From: Galbula dea
Lineage: Eukaryota; Chordata; Aves; Piciformes; Galbulidae
DNA: 64,000 nt
Reading direction: 5' to 3'
NCBI GenBank assembly: GCA_013399015.1
Contig: VWZX01001040.1
Coordinates: 434,001-498,000, forward strand
Below are positions 49,347 through 61,024 of the stretch, one piece after another. The first letter of the stretch is position 1; each line of letters opens with the position of its first letter. The notes under the pieces were generated by a model. That model had not been told where the DNA came from. It made no database searches and saw only the letters and a list, made by a program, of their open reading frames with translations. Both the position numbers and the translations under genes were made by a program.

Positions 49347-52300
49347 AGTAGCTGTTAGACCCACTGATGTTTGTTTCTGAATGCTTGAACTGTTTATTGA
49401 GATGTTAAGGATGAGGCACTAATTGCAGATATACTTGTGATCAAAGGCAGATGCGTTCCAAGCTGAGTGGAAGGTACTTTGAATAATGCTCTGCAGTCCC
49501 TGCTGTTAACCCCCTGGTTATGAAGTACCTTGACATACACACAGAGCAGGTGCAATACTGAGGTCCTTATCCGCAGAGACTGTGTGCGATGTGTTTTAAG
49601 TTATCTGCGTGTAGATACAGGTGTTCAGAATCATTTTGCAGTTAAATTATGCTATCCCTGGTGGAAGGGAAGCCCCCAAAGCAGTAGAGTAGTCTAACAG
49701 TGAGGAGTAAAATGCAAGTTACTTGTAAAGGTATAGATAGAAAGTTTATTTGAGAAATGCTTTGACCATGAAGGAGTTAGTGCCAAAGGAAATAGCCTTT
49801 TGTTTAGGATTTTCAGAGACTTAACTCCCTACTTACATAAGACTCCATACTGAGATTTGCAAGGTTTTGTTTTTTATGAGTTTTTTGGTTGGCTGTCTTT
49901 TTTAATAATTGTATTCACCTTTTACTTATCTCTCAGCTGGTATCTACTTTGCTATTCTAACACAAACCAGAATAACCCACAAAAAAGATTGTTTCTTCAG
50001 CCCGTCCTCAGTGTTTTTCCTTAATCTTATTTGATTCTCTCCCTAACTGTTTCCCTGATACTACTTTGCATGTTAATTTGCTGTTTGGCCAGAGGTTCAC
50101 ATTGGGAACAGGCAGCAATTTCTTTTTATGTGGGATATAAAAGGCAGAAAAACAATGATAACTCTCATAGATAGAGAATGAATGTATCTGACAGATGCTG
50201 GTAAGGTCTCAGAGATTCTTCTGATGAAACTGCTCAGTATTAGTAATAGTGTTTCAGGTTAAGTGAAATGTCTAATTTCGATCTATGAATTAATTTTAGA
50301 ATATGTAAATATATATTTCACAAGCTATGACATCAGAGATGTTCAGCAACTTGGTGACTACAAGTGGAAAGTTCTACAGCTGCCAAAGCTATGTCATGAA
50401 AATGCCAAAGAGTAACATAAGGGAAAAAATGATTCTCCAGAAATGGGGTCAAAAGCAGAGATTGCACTATAACCTGGGGAAATGTGATGAGGGAGCCTGT
50501 AAACTGCCCCTTACCGATACACCTGCAGTTCACCTGCAGGTGACTTGCATCCCAGAATTGCTGAACAAATACACAAGATGTTCCAAAGTTTGTCAAAGTC
50601 CTAGAGATCTGTTGGCTTAGAGTGAAGAAATAGGCTTTGCCTTGCTGGCTATCACCCCTCTAAAGCTTTAAAGCAAAGTAAATAACAGCACAACTCAGCT
50701 AGAGCCAGATGTGTATCTGAGAAACTTATTTTTTCTTTTGAAAGGCTTTGCTCATGCAGATGTGGCTGATGCTATTTCTGAAGCATTATACAGTATGAAC
50801 AAATGCCATTGTTTGCCAGGGACGTGCTTCATGTAGGATTCCTCCTGTAACCCTGCTTTTAAAGCATCCTAGTTGTCTGTATTGCATGTATCCCCACAGC
50901 TCTCAGGCACCCATTAGTGCAGGAGAAAAGACAGAAAGGCAAAGGCAGGAGAGGTGAAGAGCAAAGTTAACTCCAGGATCAGTAGGTAGAAGCCAGTACA
51001 TATTAGGAAACAGAAGGAAACAGTGAAATCCAGACACATAATTTCAAATGGGGGGAGGAGAGGGGAACCACAAAAAAGCCTAACCAGGCAACAGTCTAAT
51101 TCAAAACAAGGATAACCTGCAAAATGGAGAACATAAACAGCACAGATATTGTGGGAAGGCTGGAAAAACAGGGCAATGCTCTTCAGGAGGTGCTATTAGT
51201 CATGATGAATATTCAGGGTTTGGGGTTTATTTTGAGATAAGGCATATTTACTTGTCTCTTACAAAAGGGTGACTTTAAACCCTCAGTCAGTGTGATTCGG
51301 TGTCAGAGCTGCTTGGCAATGTGTGGTTGTACTCCTGCTGTCCCTGGGCTTGCACCAGCCCCACATCATGTGAATGGTTACAGTCTCATTTGGGAAGTTT
51401 GGAAGAAAAACTCAGTTTAGGAAATCTCCAGCTGAAAGTGGCCATATCCATGTTGACAGTGGCCAGATGAGAAAGGCCAAGTTAATTCTCAAGTGTGTGG
51501 AACAGGCCCTAATGCCACTAGTAAAAGCTGGCAGTGAAACCCATCTGCCATGTGGGCTGGTGGTACAATGGCTATTAGAGAGGTGCTGTTATTCCCCACA
51601 GAGCTCTCTGGCTTTGGCTGGCACTTTAAAAGGCTCCTGTGGGCCTAGGGGCACAGGTGGGGACATTAAAGGCCTGTGAGGAGGTAAAGGAAAATGACTT
51701 CTGTCTTCTGATTTTTCAAACTATGTCATTTTCTTCTAGAAGTGATCTGATTTATGCATATTTTTTTCTTCAGGTCCGTTTTCATCTGAATTCATAATGA
51801 TCTAGCAGCTCCATGAAATGCTAAAATGCTTTTTTAACTCTCACTGACCTACTTTATTATATTCATAGGATGGTTCTGAATAAACAAAACTTTTTACATA
51901 AAATTAATAATGTTTTTGTGGAATGAGAAATCTCAGTACAATTAAAGCCTTTAACCTCAGCTGAAAAAAAAACCCCCCAACATTGCCCCTGTCAGATTCA
52001 TCTCTGAAGAGTAACTTTTTTTGCCTGCTGGAAAAGACAAATGCTTTCTTGCCCATCGTGTTATGATGACTGAACAGATAAGACAGACAAAAATCTGGGC
52101 CAGATAACAAAACTCCTTGGGCTATCAGTGAAAGAGGATGATATTTTACTCATGTTTTTCTAATGTGTTGTTTTCCTGAACAAAAAATATTTTCTGATTT
52201 TTTTTAATTTCTCCTTGCTCTAAGAGCTGCTAAAATGAATTGTTTCTTTCTAGAAAACAAATTGGGTTTTTTTATAGTTGACTTTTTGATATGAAATTGA

Positions 52301-52666
52301 ATCAAAAGTTCACAATTCTAGATATTTTAAGCCTGCTCAAGTTTTTACTGCCTTCTGCTTTGCACAGTGATTCATGTTGTTGAAAAGTGGATCTGAAATG
52401 TTCTACTTTAGTGCTTAAATCCCACAGTTTATGGGGTGATGAAGAAGGAAAAAGGTGCAATAACATTGCAAGTTACTCCTGAAATGTTTAATTTGACACT
52501 TTTGGAATTATATACTGATTTTCACATTCGGTTACCAAGTTACCGGGTCCCAGCATTTTAATATAGCTACATACAGTGATTTTTCTTTTTTGGCTTTTTA
52601 GCTACAATTCAGCTCTTCTGACTTCTGATGTGTGAATCTGTCTGTAGGTGGTCAACTTTCAGTGAG

Positions 52667-52686
52667 ATATATATATATATATATAT
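52667..52686 (+). repeat. (AT)n microsatellite
   Basis: Ten AT dinucleotides in a row, followed by GTAT. A likely length-polymorphic site. Confidence 0.95.
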
Positions 52687-54112
52687 GTATTCTATTATGA
52701 CTGCATTAGGAACTCCCACATATGGGCTATGTTTGCACTGTATGTAAAGAAAGTCCTTGCTTCCCTTTGATTCAGTTGCCTTGGAGATAGTATATTCATC
52801 AGAAAGAATACAGACGAGCAGGGTGACAAGGACAGACTTGGTAATGACAGCTGATCATTTTGAAAATGACTGGCTTAGGACAATTCGTTTTCCTCTCAGA
52901 ACAGCAGCACACTTGACTGTAATTAGCATTTCAGTGAGTTAAGTTTTCTTTGTGCCGCTTTTCCCTACCTGGCTGTAAATGCTGGGCCTGATCCTGGCTG
53001 CATAAGGGGTGGTGGTTGCTCCATGGGTGGGTGCATTGAGTCACCTCCCTGAGCTGAGGCTGGAGGGTGCTGTGAGAGGTGTTCATACCAGAAGCAGCCT
53101 GGCTCAGCGGTGGGCCATCTTTGCCTGTACGACCTGGGGCAGACACCCCAACATCTTAGGGCCCTGATCCTGTAAACACTGCTGTTATCACCTAGGTTCC
53201 TTGGCAGAGATCCTCTCGCCAGCGGCAGAGAGGCTCCTTGTGTACTTGACGCTCAGCATGTGTATGAGTGTATGCAGGGCTGGGGCTGCTGCGCCCCGGG
53301 GAAGCACTCCTCAATTGCCTCATTAGTAGTGAAAGTGATTATCGAGCTGCCGCTTGAGTTCTGGAATACATTTATATTGCACTGTAAATTGAACTTTTGT
53401 TTTCAATGAATGTGTTGAGTATATGGACTATCGTGCCTTAAAGTCCCATCCTCATATGAGCCTTTGTATATGTCCTGTAAATCTGCAAACTGTCTATAGC
53501 TGATAACTCTGTGCACTCTATACAGATCCAGTTTGGTACTCAGCAGGGCCTTGGGAAACAAGACCCTGACCTTAGTTTGCCATGAACACAGAGGGGATAT
53601 GGCAATTCCCTCCTCTCTCCTTTCTTAGATTGCTTTCCTCTTCGCCATTCATGATAACTCTGTTTTTCTGGTTTCTGTCATCTCTGGGTTCTGGGTTGCT
53701 TTTGCAACACCAGGCACCCTCGTGGGAACTCAGAAAGTTGTAAAAAAAAAGTTGTCTCCAGCTTTTAAATGCCATCTGTGCAGCGTGCTCTCAGCAGGGA
53801 ATCACAACTGCATATAACAACTGTGGCAGGTGTTGTCAAGTATATCATCATATATTTGACATGACTAACAAAGCAGAAAAAGGAACACCTATTTCTATGG
53901 AAATGCATGAGCCTGGATTATGTTAAATACATGGTGATTATACACCACTTAATTGGAATAAGACCTACTGGTTCTATAATTTAAAAAAAAAATGGCTTTT
54001 TAATGTTTAAAATACTTGGGACCTGATTAAAGGTTTTTATGAAATTGTTTTCTAAAGTGAATAGTAGAAAAATGTATATGTATTTTAAATATACATATGA
54101 TGTGCATGTATT

Positions 54113-54118
54113 AATAAA
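54113..54118 (+). terminator. Candidate distal polyadenylation signal
   Basis: AATAAA in 'tgtattaataaagatct', at the end of the long AT-rich run after the SERTAD4-like stop. Position fits a distal poly(A) site, unproven. Confidence 0.25.
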
Positions 54119-54134
54119 GATCTATTTCTATTGA

Positions 54135-56194
54135 ACCATTTGGACTCCCATTGAATATATGCTGTTTGGTTTACAAGGTAACATGTAATGTTACTAAAAA
54201 AAAGATTTCTAACTCCATCAATCCCCTGGAAAAATTATAAACTACAGATACTTTGAGAGACCTGGATCCTGAGGGTGACCCTGGACCCATCTGACATGCA
54301 GAATGGGGGGTAATTCCTCTGGCTGCTGTGCAAACCCTTTTGTTCACTTGTCCTGCCCTGATCCCATCATTTGCACCAAAACTTGCCCATGGGCCTGCAA
54401 AAACCCTTCTCACTTTCCTTGTTTATTTACTTTATTTGAAGATTTGTAAGGAAGCATTTTTCTAATTCTGTTCTATAGGGCTGCAGAAGATGCTGCAGAA
54501 GGGTCAAAGATGAAATAGGTAGCTATTGGAGCAGTACAGGGAAATGGGAATTTTTACTAAAAATTCTGATTACAATGGAAAGATCACTCTCTCCCTCATC
54601 TACAGGGCTTTTCTTTAGGATTCTTTTCCCTGAAGAAGCTGAAATGAAACCCTGAAAACATTTAAGGAATACCAAAAAGGAGGAATAGTTATAAAAGAAT
54701 GAACTTTCCCCTACAGGCAGGAGGCTCTTGAGGCAGCCACAGGGAAACACCCTCCACAGGCAGGTGTGAGGCAGCCACAGGGACACACCCTCCATGGGCA
54801 GGTGCTTCATCACCCACCTCCAACCAGGACTTAGGGACTATCTAGTGGCTGCAGGGCTAATTTTTTTAAAGGCTAAGCATTGCAACCAGCTGCCATAGGT
54901 ACAGCAGCAAAGCAGCTCCTTCTCTAATGGTGTTGTGTTAGGACAGAAGAGCTGTGTATTTTCAACCAGAGGACAGCTCTGAAACCACCAGTTCTGGGGC
55001 CTTTACTGGTTTGAGTGTGGTGTTACCAGGATTAAGCAGCCACCACCCAAATTCTGAGATGTTCTTTGTTACACACAGTCCTTTACCTGTCTCTAATCCA
55101 CTCTCTTTTCAACCAGGAAGCAACACCCAGACCTTGGCATGGGTAAGTGCATGACTTAGAGGAATGGGCTTCTTAAAAAAAGGTATGCTGCATATCTGCA
55201 GGTTTGACCTCTCTGATTTCCACATTACAAGTGAATGGCTAAGGTGGCATATCCCTGGCACAAAAGAAGGTATTCAGGTGGCCAAAATTCCTCCTTGATG
55301 GATGCTGCTGGCTCTGGGGATACACTACACTGTTAGGCAATGCTAAACCTTGGGCTTGGTCTATTTGTGAAGACAACTGCTTTAGTGTAGAAAATAAAGG
55401 CAGTGTAGCAGCTTTCCACCTTCCAGCACAACAGTGCTATGTTGTTCAGCCCACACAAATACTTTTCCACCACAGATATTTTCAAAGCTGTGGGAATCAT
55501 CCTGCTACAAGGCTAATTCTGCTGCAAACTGAAAGGTGGAGTGCTGTATGCAGATTGCTCTGCTGCTAAAAGAGGTGGTGAAAGCCACCACTGTGAGCTT
55601 TCTTTGCTCTTAGTTCCATTTTGTTTTTTCACTCTTTATGGCCATTTGCAGCCACTTTAAACCAAAGCAGCTGCTGGGCTGTCCTACCTTGGCACTACCA
55701 GCCCAGGCTCCTGGAGCATCAGGTGCAGGACCCAGGGAATTCACCATCACACCCCACGCTCCATGTATTCAGGGCTTAAGTAATTCAGGCCTTAAGGTAA
55801 GCAGTGCTGTTCACCAAACGAGATGATGCTTTGAGCTCCTGCTTGAAGCATTCTGCAGAGCATTGCAGCCTCCTGGCTTTTCTAGCACAGCAGGACAGGC
55901 CACATGACCTTGCTGCCCACCAGCTGACGTGCCACTGATGGTAAGTGATCCCCAGTTGGGCTGAATGGTGCTAAATTGTATCTTTTACTGGTAGAAGGTG
56001 GCTTTTCCTGAAACAAACTGCCCAGTGGAAACTGTTGCCAGTTTGCAGCCAGAAAGGTTATTTGTAACATCTGCTGTTGGGGAAGGTAAATGTCTCTCCC
56101 CCTTACGGTGCCACAATCTCCTGTTTGTGGTGAGGAGCTGACATTGCTCTTCCACAATATTCTTTGAGGCTCAGGACCTGAGAAGTGGGCCTAT
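54135..56194. other. Intergenic, nothing recognised except a small tandem repeat
   Basis: About 2 kb without recognised exons. The 38-bp duplication at 54730-54804 is listed separately; the frame at 54523-54813 on the - strand spans it and is spurious. Confidence 0.55.
54730..54804 (+). repeat. 38-bp direct tandem duplication
   Basis: Two adjacent copies beginning 'gaggcagccacaggga' and ending 'ggcaggtg', at 54730 and 54768, differing at about three positions. A simple minisatellite seed. Confidence 0.88.
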
Positions 56195-56850
56195 ATGGAC
56201 TTCATGAAGTTTAAGGCCAAGGGCAAGGTCCTGCTCCCAGATTAGGGCAAACCCTGGTATCAATACAGGCTGGGGGATGAAGAGAGTTAGAGAACCCCTG
56301 CAGAGAAGGACTTGGGGTTACTGGTGGATGAAAAGCTTGACATGAGCTGACAATGTGTGCTTGCAGCCCAAAAGGCCAAGTGAATCCTGGGCTGCAATAA
56401 AAGCAGCATGGTCAGAAGGTTATGGGAGAGGATTCTGCCCTTCTGCTCTGGTAAGTACTTGGAATACTGTGTCCAGCCTATTAAGTCCTCAGCATGGTAA
56501 GTCATGGACTTGTTGGAGTGGGTCCAGAGGAGGCCATGAAAATTATCAGGGGGCTGGAGCACCTTTCTCATGATGATAGACTGGAAGAGTTGGGGTTATA
56601 CAGCCTGGAGAGGAGAAGGCTCCAGGGAGACCTCATAGAGGCCTTTCAGAACTTAAAGGGAGCCTATTAGAAAGATGGAGACAAGGCCTGTTGTAACAGA
56701 AAAAAGAGCTAGTGGTGTTAAACTAAAGGAGAGGAGATTTAGACTAGACACAAGGAAGACATTTTTTACACTGAGGGTGGTGAAACACTGGCATAGGTTG
56801 CTCAGAGAGGCAGTAGATGACCCATCCCTGGAGACACTCCACATCACAGG
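56195..56850 (+). repeat. CR1 LINE, older copy lacking its 3' tail
   Basis: About 650 bp of + strand CR1: 'gaaggacttggggttactgg', 'aatactgtgtccagcc', 'ggagaggagaaggctccagg', 'agatttagactagacacaag' and 'tccctggagacactcc'. It stops before the usual ATTCTGTG tail, so the 3' end was lost or diverged. The sequence is more diverged than the 59100 copy. Confidence 0.85.
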
Positions 56851-56859
56851 AGCTTTGCA

Positions 56860-58039
56860 CTGTGCTACCACGTAGCTGCTCTTCACATGTAATTGTTTTA
56901 CCTGGTAATTTGTGTCTTGGGACATAGGGTCTGAGTGAAGTAGTGGCCAGGAGCTGATGGTGTGCTAGGTGGTAAGATAAGACCACCAGCTTAGTGGTGT
57001 CTTACCTGGTTCTGCTGACAGAAAAAAATCAGTGCTGTGAGGGTTGGGAGGGAGATTTTGCATGAGGCTAAAAAAAGCTGACATGGATCTGGCATTTGCA
57101 GCTCTCAAGGCTGGGGATCAGCTGGAAAACGAGGCCAAGCTGCAGCTAACATGGGGAGATAATAACTTAAATGTTGATACCTCTAGGGATTTGAGTCTGC
57201 CCTGCAGCACACCATGTCCTGGCTGGTCCCTACTCCAGCAGAGGATGCTGGGCAGGCTCTATGCCTGAAGATGGCACTGCTACATTGAAGGATTGCTGGA
57301 AAAAAGACTATATTAGAGCTGTGTGTAAATCTAGGCAGGGAGAACTCATGACCCAAGTTCAGGTATGAGAGCAGTGATGGATGCTGTCTGGATTGGGTGG
57401 GGCTTGGAGGACCTTGTTTCCCCAGGACAGGCAGCCCAAAAGAAGATTTACTTCGTACCTGTTTTGCAACATCATTTTGAGTTTTCTCTTAGCATTTGGA
57501 CTCGGAATGTCCCTAAATCTTGCTCATTTGGTGTAAACTCTTTCTCCTCTGCTCTCTTAAGAAGCAGCATGGTATGTGCTGGTTACTGAGCACTGCAAAC
57601 AGCTGGCACTAGCATAACAAAATGCAAGGAGCTGCTCTGTCTTCTTCACACCAGACCCTCTTCTTGCCCTGGTGCCAAGAGGGTGGGTGGAAACTTGACC
57701 CAGGCTCTGCTCAGGTGCTCACATCAAGTAAAACAATGATTGTCAGAGCCACAAGATGCAAATTAAGTTGTCTGTTCTGGGCCCATGTCCTGCCTCTCCT
57801 TCTTTCACTTCTTGAAGGACCTGAAGTAGCAGCAAATAATCCCTACACTTTGCAAAGAAGAGTTAGTCCATACAGCTGGGAGAAATGCCCCTGTCTGACC
57901 AAGATCTCCCAAGTCTTCTGAGTATCAATATTGACTGTGTTTCAATGGAAAGGTGATGGGAGGCCCATTGCAATTATGGTATGTGAAACAGCAGTGATGT
58001 CCTCTATGGACTGAGAATGAGTGCCCTAATTGCTGGGTA
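56860..58039. other. Intergenic, nothing recognised
   Basis: No repeat or exon recognised; frames at 57044-57268 and 57622-57921 carry no motif. Confidence 0.55.
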
Positions 58040-58390
58040 TAGAATCATAGAATGCTTTGGGTTGGACCTTTAACAGTCATACAGTCCAACTCCCCTGCAG
58101 TGAGCAGGGACACCTATAAAAAGATCAGGTTCCTCAGAATCCCATCCAACCTGACCTGTCACAACAGGTCCTGCAATAAAGACTGTCTCTGTCTTTCTTA
58201 TAGGCTCTCTTTAAGTACTGAAAGGCTGCAATAAAGTCTCCCTGGAGCCTCCTTTCCTGCAGACTGTACAACCTTGTCTCTTTTAGCCTTTCTTCATAGC
58301 AGAGGTGTTCCAGCCCTCTGATTGTTTTCATGGCCTCATCTGGACCCACTCCAACAGGTCTATATGTTTCTTGTGCTGAGGCACATCCTG
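58040..58390 (-). repeat. CR1 LINE 3' end
   Basis: About 350 bp of - strand CR1 with reversed tail 'agaatcatagaatgc', 'gggttggacctttaacagtc' and reversed RT frame to 'ttcttgtgctgagg'. On the - strand it still reads as ERRLQGDFIAAFQYLKRAYK, the same subfamily as 6617-7745. Confidence 0.92.
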
Positions 58391-59099
58391 CATCTGGATG
58401 GAGGGGCTCCTTGGCTTAGAAGGGTACCATGATGGGTCAGATGAAGCTGTGCACAGAGAAGCCTTGCTCCTCTGAAAGCTTCACGTGGCTCAACTTTGTG
58501 CTTACTTCTGTCCATCCTTCTCTTGACATGGAGCCCATGTAGCCACTCAGAAACAGGGCTGGATTTAATGTTGTCTGCACATTGGCACCCCCAAATACCA
58601 TTAACAGAGACAAGCAGTAGTATTGCTGCCGATTATGACAATTCTGTTTTTAGGAACACAGGAAAACACATAGCATAGCTGTGTATCTTTATGTTCACCA
58701 CTGGAGGGCTGCATCTACCCACAGACTTCATTTAGGTTACATCAAACCCAGAGACCCTGCCACCTTGAGAGATGTGTTGTACCAGCCTAACTGGGGAAGG
58801 CTGAAAAGCAGAAATTGTTTTCCTTGGGGAAAACCTGGCTGTAAAGGTCATCATTTGCAGTAAAACTGCTTTTTTTATTTTATTATTTTACTTTATTTCT
58901 TTTTTCCCTTGTTTCCCTGTTGAAAGCTTTGTGGTTGGTTTCAATTAAGGTAATGGGGTAGGATAGAAGCAGGGGAAATTGCTTAAGGGTAGTGGGGCTG
59001 TGAAACTAGGTGCTTTGGTTTGTTTTGCACTGTGTTCCCCCTTTCATAAATTATGTACTGAGGCCATTCAGTGAGACTTAGGCTGGAGAGTTGGGCAGG

Positions 59100-59861
59100 G
59101 AGAAACTGAATGAAATTCAATAAGGCCAAGTGTCGAGTCTTGTACCTGGGAAAGACTAACTCCATGGATCAGTATACCTTGGGGACTGAGCTTTTGGAGA
59201 GCAGTGAAGGGGAAAGGGATCTGGGGGTTCTGGTGGATGGAAGGATGACCATGAGCCAGCGGTGTGCTCTTGTGGCCAGAAGGGCCAATGGTGTTCTGGG
59301 GTGTATTAGAAGGGGTGTGGTTAGTAGGACGAGAGAGGTTCTTCCCCCCTTTACTCTATCCTGGTGAGGATAGACATCTGGACTATTGTGTCCAGTTCTG
59401 GGCCTCTCAGTTTAGGAAGGATGGGGAACTGCTATGATGAAGGGGCTGGAACGTGTTCCTTATGAGGAAAGGCTGAGGGAGCTGGGTCTTTTCAGCTTGG
59501 AGAAGAGGAGGCTAAGGGGTGACCTCATCTATGCTTTTAAATATGTGACGGGTAGGTGTCAGGAGGATAGGTCAGGTTCTTCTCAGTGAAGCCCAGTGAC
59601 AGGACAAGAGGCAATGGTTATAAGCTGAAGCATAGGAGGTTCCATGTGAATACACACAGAAATGTTTTCCCAGTTCAGATGCCAGAGCACTGGCACAGAC
59701 TGCCCAGAGAGGTTGTGCAGTCTCCTTCCATGGAGGTATTCAAACCCGATCTGGACACGCTTCTGTGTGACCTGGTCTAGGGAATCCTGCTGTGGCAGTG
59801 GGGTTGGACTAGATGATCTTTCGAGGTCCCTTCCAACTCCTAATATTCTGTGATTCTGTGA
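59100..59861 (+). repeat. CR1 LINE 3' end
   Basis: About 760 bp of + strand CR1. It begins in the RT C-terminal region (FNKAKCRVLYLGKTN) and proceeds through 'ggagaagaggaggctaagg' and 'gagaggttgtgcagtctcc' to the ATTCTGTGATTCTGTG tail. Frames at 59110-59367 and 59586-59780 are remnants of its ORF2, separated by frameshifts. Confidence 0.95.
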
Positions 59862-60167
59862 AGCTTGACAAAGGAAATGTCTTAACTGCAGACGTGTTAC
59901 TATATGCTAGAGTTGTGCTTCTCTGGGGGTCTCTGCTTGGGCTGTGGTGTTTTTTCTTCCAGCTTCACACAAACATTGCAGATTTCTGTTCCAGCTTTGA
60001 ATGTCAATAGCTTGCAGACACAGAAGAGCCACTGGAATCATGAGCAGCAAGCCAAGTATTGCCCCAGGCTTTGTTTGTCCCCTTTGTAACTGCAGCCTTA
60101 GTTCCTGTGAATTTTTGTGGTTGACCTTTGTGAAGTGTGTCCTTGGTGATGGGAAGCCCTTAGGATG

Positions 60168-60247
60168 ACACACACACACACACACTCTCCCTCCCCCTTC
60201 CCCTCCACCTACCCACCTTCCCCCACCCCTCACACTCACCCCCCTTC
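60168..60247 (+). repeat. (CA)n microsatellite and C-rich tract
   Basis: About nine AC dinucleotides (60168-60185) followed by a C/T/A-rich, G-free run to about 60247. Purely simple sequence. Confidence 0.92.
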
Positions 60248-60347
60248 CAGTGACCACATGCACTTGGTAGGTGACTTTGTTGTTTGCTCAGTTGGGCCTG
60301 TCATCATTGTCTTTAGTTTGTGCCATCTTGGGACCACATCTCAGACT

Positions 60348-60523
60348 CAGAATCACAGAACAGCCAGAGTTGGAAGGGACCCATTAGGATCATCTAGTCC
60401 AACTCCTGTTTAGGCATAGGACAACTCCATAGTCACACCATGTGCCTAAGTGCTTCTTAAATTCTGTGAGAGTAGGGGCCATGACAGCCTCCCTGGGGAG
60501 CCTGTTCCAATGCTCCACCACTA
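60348..60523 (-). repeat. CR1 LINE 3' tail fragment
   Basis: About 175 bp of - strand CR1: 'agaatcacagaacagcc', 'agttggaagggacc', 'catctagtccaactcctg' through 'gagcctgttccaatgctcca'. Confidence 0.92.
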
Positions 60524-60837
60524 ATCCCAGTTAAGGGATTCAGTTAAAAGCAGAAATGTCCCTGCCATGCATTGAATAATGCCCTCTGCTTGGACTACAG
60601 AGGGCAGCAAATCGTTCAGAATACAGTAGACTTTATCTCATGCTAATTTTAGCAGTTGCAGCTATGTTGGACAATTTCACTGCAGCTGAGAAGAGGAATG
60701 GAGCTCCAGTGCAAGGACCAAGTGCCAGCCACTGTAGGCAGAGCAGGCAGATCTGCCCTGCTCACTGCCGGTGGCTGATGTACAATGTTGCTCTTCTCCA
60801 CACACTCCTGTGGAAATGTGTTTGCCAGCTCACAGAC

Positions 60838-61024
60838 TCACAGAATGTTTTTGGTTGGAAGACACCTTTAAAGGTCACCTAGTCCAAACCTGCCCCCTAC
60901 AATGAGCAGGGACATCTTTAACTAGTTCAGGTTGCTCAGAGGGTCATTCAATCTGACCTTGAATGTTTTCAGGGATGGGGCATCTACAACCTCTCTAGGT
61001 AATCTGTGCCAGTGTTTCATCACC
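60838..61024 (-). repeat. CR1 LINE 3' tail fragment
   Basis: About 185 bp of - strand CR1: 'tcacagaatgtttttggttg', 'tttaaaggtcacctagtcc', 'gggatggggcatctacaacc' through 'tgccagtgtttcatcacc'. Third CR1 in a 2-kb cluster; the two - strand tails flank a 315-bp unrelated segment. Confidence 0.92.

Larger units (their letters stand above)
49347..54134 (+). other. Probable long 3' UTR of the SERTAD4-like gene
   Basis: AT-rich sequence without repeats after the SERTAD4-like stop. Candidate AATAAA signals include 51880-51885 and 54113-54118. The dense TGTAAAT/TTTTGTT-rich text at about 53380-54130 reads like 3' UTR, but no transcript can be traced from sequence alone. The frame at 51374-51679 has no motif. 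Confidence 0.35.
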
